Notes under the pieces: model-generated | What the model saw: the letters and a program-made list of their open reading frames with translations, nothing else | Database searches by the model: none | What the model was told of the DNA's origin: nothing | NCBI RefSeq assembly: GCF_002195995.1 | Contig: NZ_NHON01000011.1 | Coordinates: forward strand, 114,806 to 157,972 | Source of the DNA: Inquilinus limosus | GTDB lineage: Bacteria > Pseudomonadota > Alphaproteobacteria > DSM-16000 > Inquilinaceae | Length of the DNA: 43,167 nt | Direction: 5' to 3' | In this document: positions 1-9,638 of the stretch, piece after piece | Position numbering within the stretch: position 1 is the first letter of the stretch | Layout of the letters: each line of letters opens with the position of its first letter | Made by a program: the position numbers and the translations under genes

Positions 1-1
1 C

Positions 2-1719
2 ACCCCGCCCCGCCCGTCCTCGACCGGCCCGATCGACGACCGCGCCGCCGGCCGCTGGCTGAAGCGGCAGGCCGGGCTGGCGCGTCGGCCGATCGGGCTG
101 ACCGCCGCAGCCGGGATCGCCCAGGGCCTGTGCGGCGTCGCCCAGGCCGGGCTGATCGCCTGGATCCTGCAGCGCGCGGTGATGGAAGGGGCTAGGCTGT
201 CCGACCTCTGGCCGCTCTTCGCCGCGCTGCTGGCCGCGGCGCTGCTGCGGGCCGGCGCCGCCTGGGTCTGGGAGGCGCTTGGCGCCGTCGCGGCGACGCA
301 GGTGAAGACCCGGCTGCGGCGGCAGATCCTCGACCGCGTCCACGCCCTGGGGCCGGCTTGGCGGGCGGAGCGGCAAACCGGCGACCTGGCGGTCACGCTG
401 ATCGAGCGGGTCGAGGCGCTGGACGGCTACTACGCCCGCTTCCTGCCGCAGAGCCGGGTGGCCTCGGTCCTGCCGATCCTGATCCTGGCCGCGGTCTATC
501 CGATCGACTGGGTGTCCGGCGTGATCCTGACCATCGCCGGGCCCTTCGTGCCGCTGATGATGGCGCTGATCGGCATGAAAGCGGCGGATGAGAGCCGCAA
601 GCAGTTCCGCACCCTGGCGCGGATGAGCGCCTATTTCCTCGACCGGCTGCAGGGGCTGGCGACGCTGCGGCTGTTCGGCCGGGCCGAGGCGGAGGTCGAG
701 GGTATCGCCCTGGCCGCCGACGCCTTCCGCGACCGCACCATGCGGGTGCTGCGCATCGCCTTCCTGTCCTCGGCCAGCCTGGAGTTCTTCGCCTCGGTCG
801 CGGTCGCCGTCGTGGCCACCTATGTCGGCCTCGGCCTGCTCGGCTTTATCGGCTGGGGCACGGCGCCGAACCTCACGCTGTTCAGCGGCCTGTTCGTGCT
901 GCTGATGGCGCCCGACTTCTTCCAGCCGCTGCGGCTGCTGGCCGCCTATTACCATGACCGGGTGGCCGCGATCGGCGCCGCCGAAGGCCTGGCCGAGGTG
1001 CTGGACGGTCCCGCGGAGGCACCCGCCGGAGGCCGGCCGATGCCGCAGGGCGAGTTCGACATCGTGTTCGACAACGTCTCGGTCGCCTTCGACGGCGGCG
1101 CCCGCAGCGCCGTGCGCGGGGTCAGCATGCGGATCGCGCCGGGCGACCACATCGCCCTGGTCGGCATGAGCGGCGCCGGCAAGTCGACCCTGCTGTCGCT
1201 GCTGCTGGGCTTCCGCCGGCCGGATGCCGGGCGGGTGCTGGTCGACGGCATCGACCTGGCCGAGATCGACCCGGAGGAACTGCGCCGCCGCATCGCCTGG
1301 ATCGGCCAGGCGCCGGTGCTGTTCCACGGCACGCTGCGCGACAACATCCGCCTGGGCCGGCCCGAGGCCGACGATGCGGCGGTCGAGCGCGCCGCGGCCG
1401 AGGCCCGGGTGACCGAGTTCGCGGCGGCGTTGCCCCAGGGCCTCGACACGCCCGTCGGCGAGCGCGGCGTCGGTCTGTCCGGCGGCCAGGCCCAGCGCGT
1501 CGCCCTGGCCCGCGCCTTCCTGAAGGACGCGCCGCTGGTGCTGCTGGACGAGCCGACCGCCTCGCTGGATCGCGAGACCGAGGCCGAGATCCTGGAGTCG
1601 ATCCGCCGCCTGGCCCGCGGCCGCACCGTGGTGGTGGCCACCCACAGCCCGGCGGCGATGGCGATCGCCGACCGCCGGATCCTGCTCGACCAGGGCCGGG
1701 TGCAGGCGGAGGCCGCGTG

Positions 1720-1720
<1 letters not shown>
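2..1720 (+). CDS. cydD: Thiol reductant ABC exporter subunit CydD (5' end cut by window)
   Basis: CydD pairs with CydC to form the inner-membrane ABC exporter of glutathione/cysteine needed to assemble cytochrome bd oxidase. The frame is open from base 2, about 572 residues are visible, and the family is usually 560-590 long, so only a few N-terminal residues are missing. An in-frame ATG at 179 is unlikely to be the start because CydD-like sequence (RWLKRQAG, first membrane helix) lies before it. The N-terminal half is a membrane domain. The C-terminal half has Walker A GMSGAGKST (near base 1163), signature LSGGQ (near 1475), Walker B LVLLDEP (near 1535) and the switch His in ATHS. The stop overlaps the cydC start. 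Identity rests on the cydD-cydC pairing and overall sequence. Confidence 0.93.
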
Positions 1721-3457
<1,737 letters not shown>

Positions 3458-3471
<14 letters not shown>

Positions 3472-3877
3472 CCTGAACCGCGTCGGAGTCCTCGGGCCCA
3501 CCGCGATGCGTCTGGTGCTGCAGGCCTTCGGCGCGCTGTGCGTCGTCGCCGGCGTCATCGGGATCTTCGTGCCATTGTGGCCGACCACGATCTTCATGAT
3601 CCTGGCGCTGTGGGCCTTCGCTCGATCCTCCCCCAGGCTGCACAACTGGCTGCTGACCCATCGCCGCTTCGGCCCGCCGCTGCAGGCCTGGGAGCGGCAC
3701 GGCGCGATCCCGGCCTGGGCCAAGCTGCTGGCAGTGGTCAGCCTGTGCGGCAGCCTGGCGATCGTGGCGGTCTCGGTGCATTCGCATCTGGTGGTCGGGA
3801 TCGTCGCCGCCTTCTTCGCGATCCTGATCCTGTACATCCTGACCCGCCCGAACGCGGCGCCGCACGGCAAAACCTGA
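3458..3877 (+). CDS. DUF454 (YbaN-like) small inner-membrane protein
   Basis: A 139-residue protein with the features of the YbaN/DUF454 family. It has a hydrophobic hairpin near residues 20-50 containing the family-typical PLWPTT segment, a short loop with ARSSPRLHNWL, then two more membrane stretches near residues 88-132. The molecular function of the family is not established. The start overlaps the last 14 bases of cydC, which suggests co-translation with the exporter. DUF454 genes are often found beside respiratory or haem-related genes, but a role in cytochrome bd assembly here would be inference from position only. Confidence 0.85.
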
Positions 3878-3895
3878 CTGGGAGATGGGCCGGGC

Positions 3896-3911
3896 ATGAC
3901 ATGCTTGTCAT
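3896..3911 (+). promoter_or_regulatory. CusR/CopR-like palindrome upstream of the response regulator
   Basis: A perfect inverted repeat, ATGACA-N4-TGTCAT, lies 36 bases before the response-regulator start. Its layout is the same as the copper box bound by E. coli CusR (ATGACA, four bases, TGTCAT, from memory). TTGTCA inside it could double as a -35 element. It is probably the autoregulatory site of the following OmpR-type regulator; that assignment is inference. Confidence 0.6.
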
Positions 3912-3913
3912 TT

Positions 3914-3944
3914 CCGAACCGCCCCGCCTCGTCGTAAGGTTCGG
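3914..3944 (+). promoter_or_regulatory. Inverted repeat just before the regulator start codon
   Basis: CCGAACC (3914-3920) pairs with GGTTCGG (3938-3944), leaving a 17-base loop. The right arm ends three bases before the ATG at 3948, so a folded transcript could occlude the ribosome site. It may instead be a DNA operator. No supporting context beyond position. Confidence 0.3.
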
Positions 3945-3947
3945 TTC

Positions 3948-4628
3948 ATGCGAATCCTCGTGATCGAAGACGACGCCCAGGCCGCGCAATACCTGACCAA
4001 GGGTCTGCGTGAGAGCGGATTCGTCGTGGACCATGCGCCGGACGGGCCGCAGGGCCTGTTCCTGGCGACCAGCGAAACCTACGATGCGATGATCGTCGAC
4101 CGCATGCTGCCGGGCATGGACGGGCTGCTGATCGTCGAGACCATCCGGCGCAACGGCAACCAGACCCCGGTGCTGTTCCTGAGCGCGATGGGACAGGTCG
4201 ACGACCGGGTGCGCGGCCTGCGCGCCGGCGGCGACGACTACCTGACCAAGCCCTACGCCTTCACCGAGCTCTTGGCCCGGTTGGAGGCGCTGCTGCGCCG
4301 CGGCGCCAGCCCGGCGGCGGCGCAGACCGAGCTGCAGATCGGCGACCTGCGGATGGACCTGCTGTCGCGCAGCGTCAGCCGCTCCGGCCGCAAGATCGAC
4401 CTGCAGCAGCGCGAGTTCCAGATCCTCGAATACCTGATGCGCCACTCCGGCCAGGTGGTCACCCGCACCATGCTGCTGGAGAATGTCTGGAACTATCACT
4501 TCGATCCGCAGACCAACGTGATCGACGTCCATATCAGCCGGCTGCGGCAGAAGATCGACAAGGACTTCGAGACGCCGCTGCTGCAGACCGTGCGTGGCGC
4601 GGGATATTGCCTCCGTGCATCTGATTAG
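3948..4628 (+). CDS. OmpR/PhoB-family response regulator
   Basis: A DNA-binding response regulator of 226 residues. The receiver domain spans residues 1-120 with acidic pocket E7-D8-D9, phospho-acceptor Asp51 in MIVDRMLPG, and the conserved Lys in DYLTKPYAF. The winged-helix output domain spans about residues 128-223 and includes the typical VIDVHISRLRQKID recognition segment. The sequence style (YLTKGLRESGFVVDHA) resembles the CusR/CzcR heavy-metal branch, which agrees with the CusR-like palindrome upstream. The stop lies inside the downstream kinase gene, so the two are one operon. The inducing signal is not visible; metal stress or envelope stress are guesses. Confidence 0.9.
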   Translation: MRILVIEDDAQAAQYLTKGLRESGFVVDHAPDGPQGLFLATSETYDAMIVDRMLPGMDGLLIVETIRRNGNQTPVLFLSAMGQVDDRVRGLRAGGDDYLTKPYAFTELLARLEALLRRGASPAAAQTELQIGDLRMDLLSRSVSRSGRKIDLQQREFQILEYLMRHSGQVVTRTMLLENVWNYHFDPQTNVIDVHISRLRQKIDKDFETPLLQTVRGAGYCLRASD

Positions 4629-6069
4629 GGTCCTCCGCAGCTCCACCTTCCGCTACGCGATCATCTACATGCTGGTGTTCGGGATCTCCGTCGCCGGCGT
4701 GCTGGGCTTCGTCTACTGGCAGACGGTGCGGGTGATCGGCTCGCAGACCGACGACACCATCCAGGCCGAGATCACCGGCCTGGCCGAGCAGTACCGCCAG
4801 TTCGGCCTGCTGGGCCTGGTGCGGATCATCCGCGAGCGCAGCCAGGCCGCCCCGGGCCGGCGCGGCCTCTATCTGCTCGCCGACCGCAACTACAATCGGA
4901 TCGAGGGCAACCTGTCCTCCTGGCCGCCGATCGCCCGGGGCGCCGCCGACAGCACGGTCGATTTCCTGGTGGCGACCGATGTCGGCGAGAACCCCAAGCC
5001 CCAGGTGGCGCGGGCCCGCACCTTCCAGCTGAGCGGCGGCTTCTACCTGCTGGTCGGGCGCGACATGACCGAGCGCACCGACTTCACCAAGCTGATGACC
5101 GATGCGCTGATCGGCGGCCTGATCCTGACCGGCGTGCTGGGCCTGGTCGGGGGGGTGCTGATGAGCCGCAGCATGCTGGCGCGGATCGAGGGCATCAACC
5201 GCGGCACCGAGGATATCCTGCAGGGCGATCTGGCCCGGCGCATGCCGGTGCGCGGCAACCGCGACGAGTTCGACCGCCTGGCCACCAGCCTGAACGCCAT
5301 GCTGGACCAGATCGACGGGCTGATGACCGGCATGCGCGGCGTCGCCGACAACATCGCGCACGACCTGCGCAGCCCGATCTCGCGCCTGCGCAGCCGGCTG
5401 GAGGTGTCGCTGATGGGCGAGACCGATGCCGACGGCTATCGCCGGGCGATGGAGGATGCGATCCGCGAGGCCGACGGCATCCTTGCCACCTTCAACGCGC
5501 TGCTGGAGATCGCGCTGGCCGAGGCCGGGGCGGTGCGCGACCGGTTCAGCCCGATCGACCTCTCGGCCCTGGCGACCGATGCCGGCGAGCTGTACGGCCC
5601 GGTGGCGGAGGAGAAGAACCAGAGCCTGGCCAGCGCGATCGAGCCCGGCGTGACCGTGCCCGGCAACAGCCACCTGCTGGCCCAGGCCGTGGCCAACCTG
5701 CTGGACAACGCCATCAAGTACACGCCGGAGGGCGGCCGGGTCGCGCTGGACGTCCGGCGCGACGGCGACGGCGCGGTGCTCGACATCCGCGACACCGGAC
5801 CCGGCATTCCGGAGGAGGCGCGCGTCCGGGTGCTGGACCGCTTCGTCCGGCTCGACGCCAGCCGCAGCGCGCCCGGCGCCGGGCTCGGCTTGGCACTGGT
5901 CTCGGCGGTGGCGCGGCTGCACAAGGCGACACTGACCCTGTCCGACAACGCGCCGGGCCTGCGCATCACCCTGCGCTTTCCGCATGTGCTGGCCGCCCCT
6001 CAGGACGCGCCGCAGGAGACGGCCCAGATCGCGCCGCCGCTGGGCCGGCTCGCCTCCCCACAGTCCTGA
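4615..6069 (+). CDS. Sensor histidine kinase (HAMP, HisKA, HATPase)
   Basis: Inner-membrane partner of the preceding regulator. From the GTG at 4615 it has 484 residues. TM1 is near residues 14-36, followed by a periplasmic sensor region of about 125 residues. TM2 is near 161-183, then come HAMP (about 184-236), HisKA with His249 in AHDLRSPISRLR, and HATPase with the N-box Asn in NLLDNAIKY, DTGPGIP and GAGLGLAL. A GTG at 4594 is also in frame; 4615 is preferred because the N-terminus then starts directly before TM1 and overlaps the regulator stop by 14 bases. The periplasmic part shows no metal-binding His/Cys cluster, so the signal is unknown. It ends four bases from the convergent START-like gene. 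Confidence 0.9.
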   Translation: MHLIRVLRSSTFRYAIIYMLVFGISVAGVLGFVYWQTVRVIGSQTDDTIQAEITGLAEQYRQFGLLGLVRIIRERSQAAPGRRGLYLLADRNYNRIEGNLSSWPPIARGAADSTVDFLVATDVGENPKPQVARARTFQLSGGFYLLVGRDMTERTDFTKLMTDALIGGLILTGVLGLVGGVLMSRSMLARIEGINRGTEDILQGDLARRMPVRGNRDEFDRLATSLNAMLDQIDGLMTGMRGVADNIAHDLRSPISRLRSRLEVSLMGETDADGYRRAMEDAIREADGILATFNALLEIALAEAGAVRDRFSPIDLSALATDAGELYGPVAEEKNQSLASAIEPGVTVPGNSHLLAQAVANLLDNAIKYTPEGGRVALDVRRDGDGAVLDIRDTGPGIPEEARVRVLDRFVRLDASRSAPGAGLGLALVSAVARLHKATLTLSDNAPGLRITLRFPHVLAAPQDAPQETAQIAPPLGRLASPQS

Positions 6070-6073
6070 GCGG

Positions 6074-6547
6074 CTACCGGCCGGCAGCGAGGTCCTGCCG
6101 TAGGATCTCGACCAGCCCGTCGAACACGTCCTCGGTGCCGCCGACGCGCTGGCGTAGGGCGCCGTCGCCGCCGGCCAGGAACGCCGCCTGCTCGGTGAAC
6201 TTCATCCGGGTGCTGCTGCCGGCCGGCAGCAGCTCGATCGTCGCCAGCGAGGCCGAGACCCGCTGGCCGCCGAAGCTCATCTCATAGGCGTAGAGGATCC
6301 GCTGGCCGGGCACGATGTCGAGATATCGGGCCCGGAAGGTCAGCTCCTGCCCGTCGGGCATCCGCCAGTGCTTGGCCTCGACCCCGCCGACCCGGAAGTC
6401 GAACAGGTCCTCCAGCACCGTCCACTCCGGATGGCAGTCGGTCCAGCGCCGTTTCAGCGTCGGCTCTGCCCAGAAGCGGAAGGCGTGCGCCGGGCTGCCG
6501 GGCAGGTCGCGCTCGACGACGAAGGTGGCGTGGTCGACGGTGGTCAC
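6074..6547 (-). CDS. SRPBCC / AHSA1-type START-like protein
   Basis: A 157-residue protein of the AHSA1/START-like (SRPBCC) fold. It begins with the usual strand VERDLPGSPAHAFRFWAEPT and ends with the amphipathic C-terminal helix (GTEDVFDGLVEILRQDL). These small helix-grip proteins bind hydrophobic ligands; the ligand is unknown here. The GTG start at 6547 overlaps the TGA of the ArsR gene (GTGA), which is the standard translational coupling of ArsR-AHSA1 pairs. A longer open frame extends upstream through the ArsR gene in another frame but has no family similarity there. Last gene of the three-gene minus-strand operon led by the glutathione transferase. Confidence 0.87.
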   Translation of the reverse strand: MTTVDHATFVVERDLPGSPAHAFRFWAEPTLKRRWTDCHPEWTVLEDLFDFRVGGVEAKHWRMPDGQELTFRARYLDIVPGQRILYAYEMSFGGQRVSASLATIELLPAGSSTRMKFTEQAAFLAGGDGALRQRVGGTEDVFDGLVEILRQDLAAGR

Positions 6548-6876
6548 GGCGTCTCCTCGGGGATCTCGTGCATCAGGGCCTCCAGCCGGTCGAAGGCGGC
6601 GTTGAGGGCGGCTTCGCGGTCGCGCACCCAGTCGGCGATCACGGTCAGGGCGGCGGGCTGCAGGCTGTAGGTGCGGGCGCGGCCGGCCTTGCGCGACATG
6701 ACGATGCCGCTGTCCTCCAGCACCTTGAGGTGCTTCACCGCCGAGGGCAGCCGCATCCCCGCCGGCTCGGCGAGTTGCTTGACCGTCGCCGGGCCGCGGC
6801 TCAGGCGCTCGGCCATGCCCCGGCGGTTCGGGTCGGACAAAGCGATGAAGATGCGGTCGAGGGCCTGCGGCTGCAT
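6544..6876 (-). CDS. ArsR-family winged-helix repressor
   Basis: A 110-residue ArsR/SmtB-type regulator. The N-terminus (LDRIFIALSDPNRRGMAERL) and the recognition region (PSAVKHLKVLEDSGIV followed by the wing RKAGRARTYSLQP) are typical. It has no cysteines and no metal-binding CxC or His cluster, so it is not a classical metal sensor. It belongs with the SdpR-like ArsR proteins that sit beside AHSA1 genes. It lies three bases after the transferase stop and overlaps the START-like gene. Two identical-core palindromes before the operon (7585-7608, 7636-7653) are its likely operators; autoregulation is inference. Confidence 0.9.
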   Translation of the reverse strand: MQPQALDRIFIALSDPNRRGMAERLSRGPATVKQLAEPAGMRLPSAVKHLKVLEDSGIVMSRKAGRARTYSLQPAALTVIADWVRDREAALNAAFDRLEALMHEIPEETP

Positions 6877-6879
6877 CCC

Positions 6880-7572
6880 TCACGCTTCCGGCTCGTCGTG
6901 CAGGAACCGGTCCGGCATCGCCTCGCGATAGGGGAACCAGGAGAAGAACGGCCGCGCCTCGCGCAGCGTGCGCCGCATCGCCGGCCGCGCCAGCAGCCGC
7001 TCGAAATAGGCAGAAAGGTTCGGGTACGCCGTCTCGAAGGGATGCACCATCGAGGCGTAGAACAGCGCCGGCGACGCGGCGCAGTCGGCCAGGGTGAAGC
7101 GGTCGCCGATCGCCCATTCCCGGCCGACGAGATGCGCGTCGAGCATGGCGTAGGCGGTGTCGAGCGACCGCCGCGCCTCAGCGACGCCGTACGGGTCGCG
7201 GCTCTCCGCCGGGCGCAGCCGGTCGCCGACGATTCGCTGCATCGGGGTGGCGACATAGAGATCGAAGGCGCGGTCCCACAGCCGGGCGTCGAGCGCCTGG
7301 TCTCCGTCCTCCGGCAACATCGGCACCGGGCCCGGATAGTGAAGCTGGACGTATTCGATGATGATGCTGGTCTCGGCGACCACGCGGTCGCGCCCGGAGT
7401 CATGGAGGACCGGGATCTTCCCGACCGGCCACTTCGCCATCAGCGCGCCCGCCTCGCCCGGATCCTGCAGGTCGACCGTCACCGGCTCGAACGCGGTCCC
7501 GTTCTCATAGAAAGCGATCAGCACCTTGTGACAGAAGGAGGCCAGCGGGTGGAGATACAGCGTCAGGGCCAT
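6880..7572 (-). CDS. Glutathione S-transferase family protein
   Basis: A 230-residue cytosolic GST-like enzyme. The N-terminal thioredoxin-fold domain (about 1-80) has the LHPLASFCHKVLIAFYENG active-site region, the cis-Pro in GKIPVLHD, and the glutathione-binding ETSIIIEYV. The C-terminal helical domain contains the N-capping/hydrophobic-staple motif FTLADCAASP. It would conjugate or reduce electrophiles with glutathione; the substrate is not predictable. It leads a tight operon with ArsR and AHSA1-type genes, a recurrent proteobacterial arrangement. The start at 7572 leaves 12 bases before the first palindrome, so a bound repressor there would block transcription or initiation. Confidence 0.9.
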   Translation of the reverse strand: MALTLYLHPLASFCHKVLIAFYENGTAFEPVTVDLQDPGEAGALMAKWPVGKIPVLHDSGRDRVVAETSIIIEYVQLHYPGPVPMLPEDGDQALDARLWDRAFDLYVATPMQRIVGDRLRPAESRDPYGVAEARRSLDTAYAMLDAHLVGREWAIGDRFTLADCAASPALFYASMVHPFETAYPNLSAYFERLLARPAMRRTLREARPFFSWFPYREAMPDRFLHDEPEA

Positions 7573-7584
7573 CGGTCCGCTCTC

Positions 7585-7608
7585 ATAGTTTCCTTATCCG
7601 GAAACTAT
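7585..7608. promoter_or_regulatory. Perfect palindrome 1 upstream of the GST-ArsR operon
   Basis: ATAGTTTCC (7585-7593) and GGAAACTAT (7600-7608) form a perfect 9-base inverted repeat around TTATCC. It lies 12 bases before the transferase ATG on the minus strand. Its core GTTTCC-N6-GGAAAC is repeated at 7636-7653 with the same spacer length. It is probably an operator for the ArsR regulator encoded in the operon. Confidence 0.7.
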
Positions 7609-7635
7609 TCGAAGGCGGCTTCGACGGCAACAACA

Positions 7636-7653
7636 GTTTCCGCTCCTGGAAAC
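7636..7653. promoter_or_regulatory. Palindrome 2 upstream of the GST-ArsR operon
   Basis: GTTTCC (7636-7641) and GGAAAC (7648-7653) are separated by six bases (GCTCCT). It has the same core and spacing as palindrome 1; the two centres are 48 bases apart. It sits two bases beyond the stop of the sugar permease gene, so the operator region fills the whole gap between the two operons. Confidence 0.65.
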
Positions 7654-7655
7654 CG

Positions 7656-8501
7656 TCAGCCTTTCACCGCCCCGGCCGACAGACCCTCGACCAGGAAGCG
7701 CTGGAGGTAGACGAAGCCCAGCGCGATCGGCACCACGGCGAGGACCGAGGCGGCCATCAGCCCGCCCCAGTCGGTCAGATGCGAGCCCTTGAACAGCATG
7801 ATGCCGGGCGTCAGCGTCCGCCGCGCATCGCTGTTGATCAGCACATAGCCGAACATGAACTCGTTCCAGGCGGTGACGAAGGCGAAGACCGCGGTGGCGA
7901 AGATGCCGGGCGCCGAGACCGGCAGCAGCACCCGCAGGATGAAGCCGGTACGGGAGCAGCCGTCGATCTCCGACGCGTCCTCCAGCTCGCGCGGCACGGC
8001 GTCGAAGAAGCCCTTCAGCATGAAGGTGCAGAGCGGGATGGTGAAGGTGCAGTAGACGATGATCAGCGCCGCATAGGTCGACAAGAGGCCGAGGCGCTGC
8101 ATCAGGATGTAGAGCGGCACCAGCAGCAGCACGCCCGGGATCATCTGCGACAGCAGCAGCGCGCCGCCGACCAGCCGCGACAGCGACAGATAGGCCCAGC
8201 GGCTGAGGGCGTAGCTGCAGAACACCGCGATGGTGATGGTCAGGATGGTCGACCCGGCGGCGACGATCAGACTGTTGCGGAAATAGGTCAGGAACTCGCT
8301 GTCCAGCAGCACCCGGGTGAAGTTCGACAGGGTCGGGGCGTCGATCCAGAAGCTGGGATCGGCGCTGCGCACCTCCGCCACCGGCTTCAGCGCCGTGTCG
8401 ATCATCCACAGGAACGGGAACAGGCTGTAGGCCGCGAACAGGATCAGCGTGCCGTAGGTCAGCACGCCGCGCAGCGACCGCTGGGAGGTGCCGATGACCA
8501 T
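7656..8501 (-). CDS. Carbohydrate ABC transporter permease (MalG-type)
   Basis: A 281-residue inner-membrane permease of the CUT1 sugar ABC family. It has six hydrophobic segments, the first near residues 15-35. The EAA loop that contacts the ATPase reads approximately ELEDASEIDGCSRTGFILRVLLPVSAPG, and the C-terminus ends in RFLVEGLSAGAVKG, as is typical for MalG-like subunits. The ATG at 8501 overlaps the stop of the preceding permease by one base. It is the last gene of the operon melA-like, binding protein, permease, permease. No ATPase gene follows; the next gene is an unrelated, separately controlled transferase. Confidence 0.9.
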   Translation of the reverse strand: MVIGTSQRSLRGVLTYGTLILFAAYSLFPFLWMIDTALKPVAEVRSADPSFWIDAPTLSNFTRVLLDSEFLTYFRNSLIVAAGSTILTITIAVFCSYALSRWAYLSLSRLVGGALLLSQMIPGVLLLVPLYILMQRLGLLSTYAALIIVYCTFTIPLCTFMLKGFFDAVPRELEDASEIDGCSRTGFILRVLLPVSAPGIFATAVFAFVTAWNEFMFGYVLINSDARRTLTPGIMLFKGSHLTDWGGLMAASVLAVVPIALGFVYLQRFLVEGLSAGAVKG

Positions 8502-9457
8502 CAGCCCTCCCGCCGGCGCCGGGCGACGCCGTAATGGTAGACGAAGAACAGGCTGGCCAGGAAGGCCATCGACATCGAGGCCACGGCGCAGGCGGCGCCG
8601 ACGTCGAAATCCTGCATGGCGTACCGGTAGATCATGATCGGCAGCGTCTCCGACGCGTTCAGCGGGCCGCCTTCGGTCATCACCCAGATGAAATCGAAAT
8701 TGATCGCGGTCCAGACGATGTGGATGAAGACCAGGGTCAGCGACACTGTGCGCAGATGCGGCAGGGTGATGACCCGGAAGCGGCGCCAGGCCCCTGCCCC
8801 GTCCACCGCCGCAGCCTCGTGCAGCTCGCGCGGGATCGCCTGCAGCGCGGCCAGGAGGCTGAGGGTGTAGAAGGGATAGCTGCGCCAGATGTTGACGAAA
8901 GTGACGGTGAGCAGCGCCGTGTCCATCTGGCCGAGCCAGGGATAGGGCGCGTCGAGCAGGCCCAGCTTCACCATCCAGATGTTCAGGATCCCGTAGTCGG
9001 GCGTCAGCATCCAGGTCCAGTTCAGCCCGGCGACGGCGATCGGGATCACCCAGGGGATGATGATCAGGCCGCGGAAGATGGCGCGGAACCGCACCGGCTG
9101 GGCCAGCGCCACGGCGGAGGCGAGGCCGAGCGCGTATTCCCCGGCCACCGACAGGCCGGTCCAGATCGCGGTGTTTCCCAGCGCCGGCAGGAAGTCGCCG
9201 TCCTCCCACACCGTCCGGTAGTTGTCCCAGCCGGCAAAGCCGGTGACCGACGGGTTGACCAGGTTGACGGTGCGCAGGCTGTCCCACAGCACCCGCAGCA
9301 GCGGATAGGCGACCAGCACCAGGATCAGGATCCCGGCCGGCGCCAGGAACACCAGCGCGGTGCGCCGGATCCGGGCGGCGCGGGTCGGGGGACGGCGGGC
9401 GTCCACAGGCCCCGCCGGCGCCGATGCGCGTATCCCGATTTCCGCCGCAGCCTTCAT
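8501..9457 (-). CDS. Carbohydrate ABC transporter permease (MalF/UgpA-type)
   Basis: A 318-residue CUT1 permease, partner of the MalG-type subunit. The first membrane helix (ALVFLAPAGILILVLVAYP) follows a basic N-terminal tail. The EAA loop reads ELHEAAAVDGAGAWRRFRVITLPHL. The start was set at the ATG at 9457; an upstream ATG at 9511 would add an unlikely extension reaching into the repeat. The 181-base gap to the binding-protein gene is filled by a palindromic repeat (9503-9618), an arrangement that recalls the REP element between malE and malF in E. coli. Confidence 0.9.
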   Translation of the reverse strand: MKAAAEIGIRASAPAGPVDARRPPTRAARIRRTALVFLAPAGILILVLVAYPLLRVLWDSLRTVNLVNPSVTGFAGWDNYRTVWEDGDFLPALGNTAIWTGLSVAGEYALGLASAVALAQPVRFRAIFRGLIIIPWVIPIAVAGLNWTWMLTPDYGILNIWMVKLGLLDAPYPWLGQMDTALLTVTFVNIWRSYPFYTLSLLAALQAIPRELHEAAAVDGAGAWRRFRVITLPHLRTVSLTLVFIHIVWTAINFDFIWVMTEGGPLNASETLPIMIYRYAMQDFDVGAACAVASMSMAFLASLFFVYHYGVARRRREG

Positions 9458-9502
9458 GACGCGATATCTCCAGGCACTTGCTTCACCGGAAGGGCCGGCT
9501 CT

Positions 9503-9618
9503 CCCCCTCACCCTCCCGCCGCCTTCGGCGTCGGGCCCCTCCCTCTCCCCGAGGAGAGGGACTCTTCACCTCTCCTTGGGGAGAGGTCGAAATCGCGGAG
9601 CGATTTCGGGTGAGGGGG
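9503..9618. repeat. Dispersed palindromic repeat, CTCTCCCC family
   Basis: The outer arms CCCCCTCACCC (9503-9513) and GGGTGAGGGGG (9608-9618) are exact inverted complements. Inside are further hairpins, for example CCTCTCC/GGAGAGG pairs near 9541-9586 and CGAAATCG/CGATTTCG near 9588-9607. A related element occurs at 39128-39261, with fragments near 25866 and at the window end. It lies within the sugar-transporter transcript between the binding-protein and permease genes. Confidence 0.85.
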
Positions 9619-9638
9619 CAGCCCCGGCCAAGCTCAAC

